Assembly: GCF_000423665.1 (NCBI RefSeq)
Contig: NZ_KE384073.1
Coordinates: 76,144-140,143, forward strand
Length of the DNA: 64,000 nucleotides
Direction of reading: 5' to 3'
Source: Solirubrobacter soli DSM 22325
GTDB taxonomy: Bacteria > Actinomycetota > Thermoleophilia > Solirubrobacterales > Solirubrobacteraceae
Shown here: piece by piece, positions 47,286 through 54,960 of the stretch
Position numbering within the stretch: position 1 is the first letter of the stretch
Layout of the letters: every line of letters starts with the position of its first letter
Notes under the pieces: model-generated
The model's input: the letters and a program-made list of their open reading frames with translations, nothing else
The model's database searches: none
What the model was told of the DNA's origin: nothing
Program-made: the position numbers and the translations under genes

Positions 47286-48705
47286 CCCAGGTGTCCTTGG
47301 CCCCGCCGTTCTGCGAGGAGTTCACCACCAGCGCGCCCTCCGAGCGCGCGACGCGGGTCAACCCGCCGGGCAGGACGCGCGGGGTCGCGCCTTCGCCCAG
47401 GAACACGAACGGCCGGAGGTCGATATGACGCGGCGCCAACCGTCCCCCCTCGACGACCGTCGGGTGGGTGGAGAGCATCACCATCCGCTGCGCGATCCAG
47501 GCGGAGGGCTCGGCGATCACCTGCTCGCGGGTGGCCTCGATGTCCGCCCGCTCGGCGTGCGGGGCGATCAGCACGCCGACGCCCCCGTGACCCGCCCGGG
47601 GTTTGAGCACGAGCTGGTCGAACACGTCGAGCGCTTCTTCGAGCTGCTCCGGCTGTGCGAGGTCGTAGGTGGGGACCGAGCGCAGGACCGGCTCCTCGCC
47701 GACGTAGAACCGGATCATCTTCTCGACGTAGGCGTGGGTGAGCTTGTCGTCGGCGACGCCGGTGCCGTACTGGTTGACGAGCCCCAGCTTCCCCGCCTTC
47801 ACCGGCTCGATCAGCAGCCGGCCGATGTCGGAATCGAGCCGGTCGGCGTTCGTGCGCCGGTAGATGACGTCGATCCGCCGCGGCTCGCGAAGCCCGCGCT
47901 CGCGCAGCCACAGCTCGCCGTCGCGCACCTCGAGCTCGTCGAACGTGACCAGCGGGATGCCGACCTGGCGCGAAAGCCACGCGTGCTCCCAGTACGCCGA
48001 GTTGTGCTCGCCGTCCGTCAGCACGGCGGCCAGCGGCGCGCGCCGGCCGCGGGCGTTCTCCGGCGCCACGGCCCGCAGCGCGTCGGTGAGCAGGTCGATC
48101 TCGCCGTCGAGCGGGCGCGGCGTCGCCCCGGGCGGGATATCGATGTGCTCGAGCAGGGCGCGGCGCGTGGCGTGCAGGTAGGCGAATCCGCTCGGCGTGC
48201 GGACGTTGTCCTCCAGCACAAGCCACTCGCCCTTGTCGTCGCGGACGATGTCGAGGCCCGCGACCCCGATCCACACACCGCTCGCCGGCCGCACGCCCCG
48301 CATCGCCGGCTCGTAGTAGTCGGCGGAGGTGACGACCTCGCGCGGGATCACGCCCTCGGCGACGATCCGCTGGTCGCCGTAGACGTCGGCCACGAAGGCG
48401 TTGAGCGCGCGGACGCGCTGGGCGAGCCCGCGCTTGACCGGCTCCCAGTCGGCCGCGGTGATCACGCGCGGGACCGGGTCGACGTAGAACTGCAGATCGC
48501 CTTCGAGCGACGAGAAGCGCACTCCCGAGCGCTGGAGCGTGCGGCTGACGCGGCCCGGAAGCTCAGCGGGATCGGCCCGTGCGACCGCCTCGAGGCCGGC
48601 GCGCGCGTGGGCGCGCGGAACCCCGTCGGCGGAGAACGCCTCGTCGAAGACGCCCTCGCTCACCGAGTAGCCGGCGAGCAGGTCATCCGCACGCGCTGGG
48701 GCCAT
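47275..48705 (-). CDS. Circularly permuted ATP-grasp protein
   Basis: 476 aa. The block LVNQYGTGVADDKLTHAYVEKMIRFY and LVLKPRAGHGGVGVLIAP are ATP-grasp elements in permuted order, and GLDIVRDDKGEWLVLEDNVRTPSG is typical of the DUF404/DUF407 (CP_ATPgrasp) family. Members often accompany transglutaminase-like and alpha-E genes; none is adjacent here. The carboxylate-amine substrate is unknown. It ends 11 bp inside the convergent dprA 3' end. Confidence 0.9.
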   Translation of the reverse strand: MAPARADDLLAGYSVSEGVFDEAFSADGVPRAHARAGLEAVARADPAELPGRVSRTLQRSGVRFSSLEGDLQFYVDPVPRVITAADWEPVKRGLAQRVRALNAFVADVYGDQRIVAEGVIPREVVTSADYYEPAMRGVRPASGVWIGVAGLDIVRDDKGEWLVLEDNVRTPSGFAYLHATRRALLEHIDIPPGATPRPLDGEIDLLTDALRAVAPENARGRRAPLAAVLTDGEHNSAYWEHAWLSRQVGIPLVTFDELEVRDGELWLRERGLREPRRIDVIYRRTNADRLDSDIGRLLIEPVKAGKLGLVNQYGTGVADDKLTHAYVEKMIRFYVGEEPVLRSVPTYDLAQPEQLEEALDVFDQLVLKPRAGHGGVGVLIAPHAERADIEATREQVIAEPSAWIAQRMVMLSTHPTVVEGGRLAPRHIDLRPFVFLGEGATPRVLPGGLTRVARSEGALVVNSSQNGGAKDTWVMR

Positions 48706-48755
48706 CGGCGAGAGCCTGACAGAACAGAGGTCCAACGCGCTCCGCCCGGCGGTCC

Positions 48756-48761
48756 TAATCT
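48756..48761 (+). promoter_or_regulatory. -10 box (TAATCT) of thiD
   Basis: TAATCT ends 7 nt before GTG 48769. No TPP riboswitch-like sequence fits in the 63-bp gap. Confidence 0.6.
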
Positions 48762-48768
48762 GACACGG

Positions 48769-49650
48769 GTGTCTGTTCCCGCCGTTCTCTCGATCGCCGG
48801 CTCGGACTCCGGCGGCGCCGCCGGGATCCAGGCCGACCTGAAGGCCTTCGCCCGCTGCGGCGTTCACGGGATGACGGCGATCACGGCGTTGACGGCGCAG
48901 AGCACCGTGGGCGTGACGGCGATCCATCCGGTGCCGGGCGAGTTCATCGTCGAGCAGGTCCGGGCCGTGGCCGACGACATCGGCGTGGACGCGGTCAAGA
49001 TCGGCATGCTCGGCACCGCCGAGACCGTGCGCGCGGTCCGCGAGGCGCTGTCTCACCTCGATGACGGCGTGCCGATCGTCATCGACCCGGTGATGGCCGC
49101 CGAGTCCGGAGCCGTGCTGCTCGATGACGATGCCCGCGCCGCGATCGTCACGGAGCTGCTCCCGCTCGCGACCGTGATCACCCCGAACCTGCCCGAGGCG
49201 CGCGTCCTGGCGGCGAGCGCCTCGCGACCCGCGACGGCGGGCGACCCCTCGGCCTGGCGCGGCGTCGACGCCGCCGGGCGTGACGACGTCGAGGACCTCG
49301 CACGGGCGCTGCATGAGCTCGGACCCGCCAACGTCGTCGTCACCGGAGGACATCGGGATGAGGTCACCGATGTCTTTTTCGACGGAACGAGCATCACTTT
49401 TCTGTCCGGCGAGCGGCACCCTGACGGTGCTGCTCACGGGTCTGGATGCACGCACTCGAGTGCGCTCGCGGCGCACCTGGCGCTTGGCTATAGCCCGCTC
49501 GACGCGGCGCGGGAAGCGCGGCGGGTCGCCTCGGAGGCGGTGCGCGACGGGCATCGCGGCATCGGCCGGGGAGCGGGTCCGGTGAACGTGCTCGGCGTGG
49601 GGGTGGGGTGGACGGATGCCCGGCGGACCGGCGCGTCGCGCGTGACATAA
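48769..49650 (+). CDS. thiD: Hydroxymethylpyrimidine/phosphomethylpyrimidine kinase
   Basis: 293 aa. SIAGSDSGGAAGIQADLKAFARCGVHGMTAITALTAQST is the ThiD start; VIDPVMAAESG and the anion hole AHGSGCTHSSALAAHLALG with catalytic Cys/Asp-type residues follow. It phosphorylates HMP and HMP-P in thiamine synthesis. No fused ThiE domain. The last 20 residues after NVLGVGVGW are variable. Confidence 0.94.
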   Translation: MSVPAVLSIAGSDSGGAAGIQADLKAFARCGVHGMTAITALTAQSTVGVTAIHPVPGEFIVEQVRAVADDIGVDAVKIGMLGTAETVRAVREALSHLDDGVPIVIDPVMAAESGAVLLDDDARAAIVTELLPLATVITPNLPEARVLAASASRPATAGDPSAWRGVDAAGRDDVEDLARALHELGPANVVVTGGHRDEVTDVFFDGTSITFLSGERHPDGAAHGSGCTHSSALAAHLALGYSPLDAAREARRVASEAVRDGHRGIGRGAGPVNVLGVGVGWTDARRTGASRVT

Positions 49651-49651
49651 T
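49646..49651 (+). promoter_or_regulatory. Possible -10 box (CATAAT)
   Basis: CATAAT ends 6 nt before ATG 49658 and overlaps the thiD stop codon. The match is weaker than the TANNNT boxes. Confidence 0.4.
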
Positions 49652-49657
49652 GCGGAT

Positions 49658-49909
49658 ATGAAGTTCCTGCGCATGCGCCCGGGATATGGCGAGCAGCTGA
49701 TCGCCGAGGGCGACGTCGAGGTCGGCGAGGACGAGCAGATGCTCGTCGAGGAGTTCCGGCGCCAGCTCGAGCAGGGGATGTGGGCGGCGATTCCGGTCGA
49801 GAACGCCTCTGGCAGGCGCGAGGCCGAGATGGTGCGGGCGTTCGAGGACATTCCGCGCGCCGCCGATCGGGTCATCTTCTTCCCGCGCGCCGCGGGCGGA
49901 GCGCAGTAA
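49658..49909 (+). CDS. Small hypothetical protein
   Basis: 83 aa, not recognised. MKFLRMRPGYGEQLIAEGDVEVGEDEQMLVEEFRRQLEQGMWAAIPV and DRVIFFPRAAGG look like a compact alpha/beta protein. The sequence resembles other small actinobacterial proteins that begin with K-F-L. It is followed after 10 bp by the next hypothetical gene, probably in one transcript. Confidence 0.65.
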   Translation: MKFLRMRPGYGEQLIAEGDVEVGEDEQMLVEEFRRQLEQGMWAAIPVENASGRREAEMVRAFEDIPRAADRVIFFPRAAGGAQ

Positions 49910-49919
49910 GCAGCTCGCG

Positions 49920-50525
49920 GTGACCGTCGCCCTCTGCGCCACGGCGATCGTCGTCATCGCACTCCTCTGGGAGGTCATGCTCCCGTATGTCAACCGGCGT
50001 CTGGAGCGCCGACGCGACCATCGCGCCGCGCGCGCGACCGGCGACGTGCACGCGTATGACCCGGGTCGCGAGCGCCGCGCCGAGCAGCGCGCCCGCGAGC
50101 TCCTGAAGTCGTGCGTGAACGAGGAGGAGTGGGAGATGTACCGCGACCTGGGGCTGATCCGGGTCTGGGGCGGTGAGTCGCTCGACAAGGAGCTGCGCGG
50201 CGTCCCCTACGCGTACCTGGTCTACCCGCACAAGCCGATCGTGGCCTACCTGCCGCAGACCGGCCGCCTCCTGAACGAGTACTGCGTCGAGTTCCCGGAC
50301 GAGTCCAAGCCCTACGGCAGCGCCCGGCTCCCGGACTCCGACGACGTGCTCGCCAAGTGGATGGCGCTCAAGGGCGACGAGCGCCGCCTGATCTCCAGCG
50401 CCAACATGCACCTCCCGGGCCGCCAGGTCGACCCTCGCCAGGTCCAACGCGACATCTGGCGCCTCGGCCGGTGGGAGCGCGAGCGCCTCGAGCGTCACCG
50501 CCGCGCCTCCAGCGGCGCGGCGTAG
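49920..50525 (+). CDS. Membrane-anchored hypothetical protein
   Basis: 201 aa. One N-terminal helix (TVALCATAIVVIALLWEVMLPYV), a basic linker, then a soluble domain with the motif-like ELLKSCVNEEEWEMYRDLGLIRVWG, YAYLVYPHKPIVAYLPQTGRLLNEYCVEFP and DDVLAKWMALKGDE. Not recognised. GTG 49920 lies 10 bp after the upstream stop. Function unknown; the domain probably faces the cytoplasm given the positive residues after the helix. Confidence 0.7.
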   Translation: MTVALCATAIVVIALLWEVMLPYVNRRLERRRDHRAARATGDVHAYDPGRERRAEQRARELLKSCVNEEEWEMYRDLGLIRVWGGESLDKELRGVPYAYLVYPHKPIVAYLPQTGRLLNEYCVEFPDESKPYGSARLPDSDDVLAKWMALKGDERRLISSANMHLPGRQVDPRQVQRDIWRLGRWERERLERHRRASSGAA

Positions 50526-50586
50526 ACCCGCGCGCGATCGCGCGGCGGGTGCGAAGACCCTCGGCCGCGTCAGCTGACAAGAGCAG

Positions 50587-50638
50587 GGGGGTGGCGTACG
50601 TTTCGCCCCTGTACAGGGGCGAAACGTCAACCACCCCC
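50587..50638. other. Perfect 30-bp palindrome with extended arms
   Basis: 50598-50627 is its own reverse complement, beginning ACGTTTCGCCCC. Outer arms GGGGGTGG (50587-50594) and CCACCCCC (50631-50638) extend it across a 3-base mismatch. It lies in a 346-bp gap between a hypothetical gene and ilvD. Confidence 0.8.
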
Positions 50639-50654
50639 GGCCACTGCGGCCCCG

Positions 50655-50855
50655 CCACGGAGACGCGGCGCGGCGGCGGCGCGCCGCCGGACGCGCGCCG
50701 GCGGGCGCGCGCCGGCGGGCGCGCGGCGGCGGGTGCGCGGCGGCGGGCGCGCGGCGGCGGGCGCGCGGCGGCGGGCGCGCGGCGGCGCAGCTCCGCGCGG
50801 CGCGAGCCGCCCACGGACGCGCGCCGCGGGCGCGCCGCGGCCCGGCTCGGGGCGG
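50655..50855. repeat. GC-rich array with 14-bp repeats
   Basis: The unit GCGCGGCGGCGGGC recurs from 50721, 50735, 50749, 50763 and 50777, flanked by looser GCGCGCCGG words. It fills the second half of the gap before the ilvD promoter. Confidence 0.75.
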
Positions 50856-50858
50856 GCG

Positions 50859-50864
50859 TAGACT
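50859..50864 (+). promoter_or_regulatory. -10 box (TAGACT) of ilvD
   Basis: TAGACT ends 7 nt before ATG 50872, just beyond the GC-rich array, the only T/A-containing hexamer in the area. Confidence 0.6.
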
Positions 50865-50871
50865 CGCGCGA

Positions 50872-52581
50872 ATGTCCGCCGAGTTCGACCTCAAGCACCG
50901 CTCACGGCAGCTCACGGAGGGACGCGATCGCGCGGCCGCGCGGGCGTACCTGAAGGGCATCGGCTACGACGACGAGGCGCTGTCGAAGCCGATCATCGGC
51001 GTCGCGAACACGTGGATCGAGACGATGCCGTGCAACTTCCACCTGCGGGCGCTGGCCAAGTTCGTCAAGGACGGGATCAAGGCCGCGGGCGGGACGCCGA
51101 TGGAGTTCAACACGGTCGCGATCTCGGACGGGATCACGATGGGGACGTCCGGCATGAAGACGAGCCTTGTCTCGAGAGAGGTCGTCGCCGACAGCATCGA
51201 GCTCGTCACGCTCGGACACTTCTTCGACGGCGTCATCGCGCTGTGCGCGTGCGACAAGACGATCCCCGGCACGGTCATGGCGCTCGCGCGCCTCGACGTG
51301 CCCGGCGTGATGCTCTACGGCGGCAGCATCCCGCCCGGCCACTACAAGGGCCGCGACATCACGATCATGGACGTCTTCGAGGCGGTCGGGGCGCTCGCGG
51401 CGGGCAAGATCACCGAGGAGGAGCTGGCCGACATCGAGGCGGCCGCCAGCCCGGGCGCCGGCGCGTGTGGCGGCCAGTACACGGCCAACACGATGGCGAT
51501 GGCCTTCGAGATGATGGGCATCAGCCCGATCGGGCCGAGCCTCACGCCCGCCCAGGACGCGACGAAGTCCGATCACGCGTACGCGGCGGGCGAGTTGATC
51601 ATGGACGTGCTCAGAAGGGGCCAACGGCCGTCCGACCTGATCACCAGAGAGTCGCTCGAGAACGCGATCCTCGCCGTCGCCGCGTCGGGCGGCTCCACGA
51701 ACGGCGTCCTGCACCTGCTCGCGGTCGCGCGGGAGGCGGGCGTGCCGCTCGACATCGACGACTTCGACCGGATCGCCGAGTCCACGCCGTCCCTGTGCGA
51801 CCTCAAGCCCGGCGGCCGCTTCGTGGCCACCGATCTGCACGCCGCGGGCGGGACCGCGGTGCTGGCGAAGCGCCTCAAGGAGCTCGGCCTCCTGCACGCG
51901 GACGCGCCCACCGTCACCGGCAAGACGATCGGCCAGCACGCCGACGAGGCGAACGAGGCGCCCGGCCAGGAGGTCATCCGCCCGGTCGAGAACCCGATCA
52001 AGAAGACCGGCGGCATCGCGATCCTCAGAGGCAACCTCGCCCCCGAGGGCAGCGTCGTGAAGCTCTCCGGCCACGAGCGCCGCCATCACACCGGCCCGGC
52101 GCGCGTGTTCGAGGGCGAGGAGGCGACGATGCGGGCCGTCACGAGCGGCCAGATCAACCCCGGCGACGTCGTCGTGATCCGCAACGAAGGCCCCGCGGGC
52201 GGCCCCGGCATGCGCGAGATGCTCGCCGTCACCGCCGCGATCGTGGGGGAGGGGCTCGGCGACTCCGTCGCCCTGATCACCGACGGCCGCTTCTCCGGCG
52301 CCACCCGCGGCTTCATGGTGGGGCACGTCGCCCCTGAAGCGGTGCACCGCGGCCCGATCGCCGCCGTCCGGGAGGGCGACACGGTCACGATCGACGTCGA
52401 CAACCGCCGCATCGACATCGACATCTCAGACGAGGAGATCGAAGCCCGCCTCGCCGACTACGAGCCGCCCGCACCGACGGTCACGAAGGGCGTCCTGGCG
52501 AAGTACGCCGCGCAGGTCTCGTCCGCGTCGGAGGGCGCGATCACGCAGCCGGCACCGGCCCGCACGACCGTCGCAACCTAA
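50872..52581 (+). CDS. ilvD: Dihydroxy-acid dehydratase
   Basis: 569 aa. Iron-sulfur cysteines lie in TMPCNFHLRALA, ALCACDKTIPG and GAGACGGQYTANTMAMA. C-terminal GRFSGATRGFMVGHVAPEA is the family signature. It performs the third step of Val, Leu and Ile synthesis. Leaderless-type start (TAGACT, 7 nt). The stop codon lies within a REP-like palindrome. It stands apart from other ilv genes. Confidence 0.96.
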   Translation: MSAEFDLKHRSRQLTEGRDRAAARAYLKGIGYDDEALSKPIIGVANTWIETMPCNFHLRALAKFVKDGIKAAGGTPMEFNTVAISDGITMGTSGMKTSLVSREVVADSIELVTLGHFFDGVIALCACDKTIPGTVMALARLDVPGVMLYGGSIPPGHYKGRDITIMDVFEAVGALAAGKITEEELADIEAAASPGAGACGGQYTANTMAMAFEMMGISPIGPSLTPAQDATKSDHAYAAGELIMDVLRRGQRPSDLITRESLENAILAVAASGGSTNGVLHLLAVAREAGVPLDIDDFDRIAESTPSLCDLKPGGRFVATDLHAAGGTAVLAKRLKELGLLHADAPTVTGKTIGQHADEANEAPGQEVIRPVENPIKKTGGIAILRGNLAPEGSVVKLSGHERRHHTGPARVFEGEEATMRAVTSGQINPGDVVVIRNEGPAGGPGMREMLAVTAAIVGEGLGDSVALITDGRFSGATRGFMVGHVAPEAVHRGPIAAVREGDTVTIDVDNRRIDIDISDEEIEARLADYEPPAPTVTKGVLAKYAAQVSSASEGAITQPAPARTTVAT

Positions 52582-52602
52582 AGGGTCAGGCCCCTTTAGG
52601 TT
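52575..52602. repeat. REP-like palindrome, copy 3 (inverted orientation)
   Basis: Arms AACCTAAAGGG / CCCTTTAGGTT; the centre reads TCAGG, so it is inverted relative to copies 1 and 2. The ilvD stop and the hydrolase stop both fall inside it, and the hydrolase's last residues (EPKGA) are encoded by it. Confidence 0.85.
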
Positions 52603-53554
52603 CGTCCATGAACTCCGAGAGCAGATCGTTGAACCGGGACGGGCGCTCGAGCATGGCCAGGTGGCCGGTGTCGTCGAAGACCTCGAGCCGCGCGTTGTCG
52701 CCGATCAGGCGCTTGAACTCGGACGCGTCCTCGACCGGGATCAGGATGTCGTTGCGGCCCCAGACGATCAGCGTCGGCACGTCGATCTCCGGCAGGCGGT
52801 CGCGGAAGGAGTAGCCGAGCACGGCGTCCAGGCCGCCGACGAAGCCCTTCGAGCCGGCGCCGACCACGAGCTCGGTGGCCAACGGGACCGACAGGCGCTC
52901 CGGGTAGCGGACGACGAGTTGCAGCGCGGCGCGACGAAGCCGCGGGCGGTTCACGACCGGCAGCTGCTTGACGCCCCCGCGCGCGGCGCCCACGGCCATC
53001 AGCCGGCCGACGGCCATGACGGGCTCGCGCCACATGTTCTCCGCCGAGATCCCCGCCGCGGAGATCAGCACGAGCTTGGTCACCCGCGTCGGGAAGGCCA
53101 GAGCGAGCTCGGCGCCGATGAACCCGCCCATCGAGTTGCCCACCACGACCGGTGACTCGATCTCCAGCCGCTCGCACAGAGCGTCGATGACCCGCGCGAA
53201 CCCTTGGATCGAGATCCGGCCGGACGGCATCTCGGAGCCGCCGAACCCGGGGAGGTCTGGCGCGATCACGCGGTGGGTGCCCATGAACGCCGGGATGTTC
53301 AGCAGCCAGTTCTGCCAGAGCCCGCCGAGACCGTGGATGAAGAGGAGGGGAGGCGCCGAGGCGGGAGACGAGGCGGGCGGTCCCGTGTCGATCACGCGCA
53401 CGCGGCGGCCGAGGATCAGCTCGGTTCGCGTCAACGACGGCCAATCGACCGTGATCCAGGTCGAATCGTCGCCGTCCGCGTACGTCGGATCCGGCGACGA
53501 GCGGACGAACGCGTTGGCGGGGAGCGCGCGTACCTGCCCGAGGAACCCCGACAC
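52586..53554 (-). CDS. Alpha/beta hydrolase
   Basis: 322 aa. PPLLFIHGLGG (oxyanion loop), nucleophile elbow VVGNSMGGFIGAEL (GNSMGG, Ser), LIVWGRNDILIPVEDA (acid Asp) and DDTGHLAMLERP (His) give an intact triad. Substrate is unknown; ester hydrolases and C-C hydrolases such as MhpC-like enzymes share the layout. The GTG at 53554 is 6 nt after TACGGT in the shared -10. The C-terminus runs into a REP-like palindrome. Confidence 0.88.
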   Translation of the reverse strand: MSGFLGQVRALPANAFVRSSPDPTYADGDDSTWITVDWPSLTRTELILGRRVRVIDTGPPASSPASAPPLLFIHGLGGLWQNWLLNIPAFMGTHRVIAPDLPGFGGSEMPSGRISIQGFARVIDALCERLEIESPVVVGNSMGGFIGAELALAFPTRVTKLVLISAAGISAENMWREPVMAVGRLMAVGAARGGVKQLPVVNRPRLRRAALQLVVRYPERLSVPLATELVVGAGSKGFVGGLDAVLGYSFRDRLPEIDVPTLIVWGRNDILIPVEDASEFKRLIGDNARLEVFDDTGHLAMLERPSRFNDLLSEFMDEPKGA

Positions 53555-53559
53555 GCCGC

Positions 53560-53566
53560 TACCGTA
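53560..53566. promoter_or_regulatory. Shared bidirectional -10 element (TACCGTA)
   Basis: Plus TACCGT (53560-53565) ends 10 nt before GTG 53576; minus TACGGT (53566 to 53561) ends 6 nt before GTG 53554. The nonamer CTACCGTAC is the exact inverse of that at 22910-22918. Confidence 0.65.
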
Positions 53567-53575
53567 CCAGCGGCC

Positions 53576-54118
53576 GTGCGCCTTGCGATCGACATCGATT
53601 CGACGCTGCACCCGTACTGGGACCAGCTCGCGGCGGTGGCGCGCGAGCGCTACGGGGTCGAGCTGCCGTACGAGACGCAGTTCACGTGGGCGATCGACCG
53701 GCTCGAGCCGGCGCAGCTGAAGGCGTGCGTGAAGGAGACGCACACCCCCACGCACGTGCTCGAGGCCGAGCCGTACCCGGGTGCGGTCGAGACGATCCGA
53801 CAGTGGCACGCCGACGGCCACTTCATCCACATCACCAGCCACCGCGACGCCGACGCCCACCCGCACACGAGCGAGTGGCTGCACAACATCGGCCTGCCGC
53901 ACGACGAGCTCTACTGCTCCGACGACAAGATCGCCCGCTGCCTCGAGATCGGGATCGACGTGCTGATCGACGACGCGCCCAGCACGCTCCAACGGGCGCG
54001 CGACCACGGGATCGTCGCGGCGACGCTCACCCACCCCTGGAACAAGGACGTCCCCGGCGTGATCAGCGCGGCGGACTGGCCGCGCCTCGCACAGAAGCTG
54101 CAAGCGGTGCTGGGATGA
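53576..54118 (+). CDS. HAD-superfamily phosphohydrolase (5'-deoxynucleotidase-like)
   Basis: 180 aa from GTG 53576. Motif I LAIDIDSTLHPYWDQL (D-x-D-x-T), motif II FIHITSHRDAD and motif IV VLIDDAPSTLQRA with Lys in SDDKIARCL fit the HAD fold, closest to NT5C-like nucleotidases. The substrate is inferred. The TGA overlaps the acyltransferase ATG by 4 bp (ATGA), so a three-gene operon to 56006 follows. Confidence 0.85.
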   Translation: MRLAIDIDSTLHPYWDQLAAVARERYGVELPYETQFTWAIDRLEPAQLKACVKETHTPTHVLEAEPYPGAVETIRQWHADGHFIHITSHRDADAHPHTSEWLHNIGLPHDELYCSDDKIARCLEIGIDVLIDDAPSTLQRARDHGIVAATLTHPWNKDVPGVISAADWPRLAQKLQAVLG

Positions 54119-54960
54119 GCCGCGAGCTCCCCGCCCCACCGGACCACCGCGCGTACCTGCCCGCGGTCGAGCCGGAGCGCCAGGTCACCGACTGGGGCCG
54201 CTCCGAGCGGGTCGAGAACGCGCTCGACAAGACGGTCTACGAGTTCCTCTACCACTACTGGTTCCGCTGCGACGTCGAGGGGATCGAGCACGTCCCGAGC
54301 ACCGGCGGCGCGCTGCTGGTCTCCAACCACGCGGGCGCGCTCCCGCCCGACGCGGCGATGCTCGCCAAGGCGATCAAGACCGAGCACCCGCGGCCGCGCC
54401 CCCTGCACCTCACGGTCGAGCACTTCTTCAAGGGATATCCGGGCCTCGGCATGCTCGTGTCCAAGCTCGGCGGCGTCCCCGCCCACCCGGCCAACGTGCA
54501 CCGGCTCCTCTACGACGAGGAGCAACTCGTCCTCGTCTTCCCTGAAGGCCGCAAGGGGACCGAGAAGCTCTACAAGGACCGCTACCAGCTCAGGAGATTC
54601 GGTCGCGGGGGCTTCGTGGAATCGGCGATGAGAGCCCGCGCCCCGATCGTCCCCGTCGCGGTCGTGGGCGCGGAGGAGGCCATGCCCACCTTGGGCCACA
54701 TCAAGGTGCTGCAGAAACTCACCGGCCTGATCTACTTCCCCGTCACGCCGCTCTTCCCGTGGCTCGGCCTCGCGGGCGCGGCCTACCTGCCCGCCAAGTT
54801 CCACATCCGCTTCCTCGAGCCGATCCCGACCGACCAGTGGGGCGATGAGCCCTGGATCGACACGGACCTCGTCCAGACCGTCGCCGAGGAGGTCCGCGCG
54901 CGGATCCAGGAGGAGCTGTACGAGATGCTCGCCGATCGGAAGTCGGTGTGGCTGGGATGA
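54115..54960 (+). CDS. PlsC-like lysophospholipid acyltransferase
   Basis: 281 aa. The acyltransferase motif appears as VSNHAGALPPDAAML, a variant of the usual H-x4-D with two extra residues, seen in an actinobacterial subgroup. LVLVFPEGRKGTEKLY is motif III and APIVPVAVVGAEE motif IV. It would acylate a glycerolipid; the exact acceptor is unknown. It is coupled to genes on both sides (ATGA overlaps). Confidence 0.88.
   Translation: MSRELPAPPDHRAYLPAVEPERQVTDWGRSERVENALDKTVYEFLYHYWFRCDVEGIEHVPSTGGALLVSNHAGALPPDAAMLAKAIKTEHPRPRPLHLTVEHFFKGYPGLGMLVSKLGGVPAHPANVHRLLYDEEQLVLVFPEGRKGTEKLYKDRYQLRRFGRGGFVESAMRARAPIVPVAVVGAEEAMPTLGHIKVLQKLTGLIYFPVTPLFPWLGLAGAAYLPAKFHIRFLEPIPTDQWGDEPWIDTDLVQTVAEEVRARIQEELYEMLADRKSVWLG

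Noticed and set aside
47062..48768. Long plus-strand frame running into thiD
   Set aside because: The upstream 570 codons are antisense to the ATP-grasp gene. Only the part from GTG 48769 has the ThiD sequence and a promoter.
50655..50855. A coding Arg/Ala/Gly-rich protein in the array before ilvD
   Set aside because: Frames are open on both strands only because of the tandem repeat; no start, ribosome site or promoter is linked.
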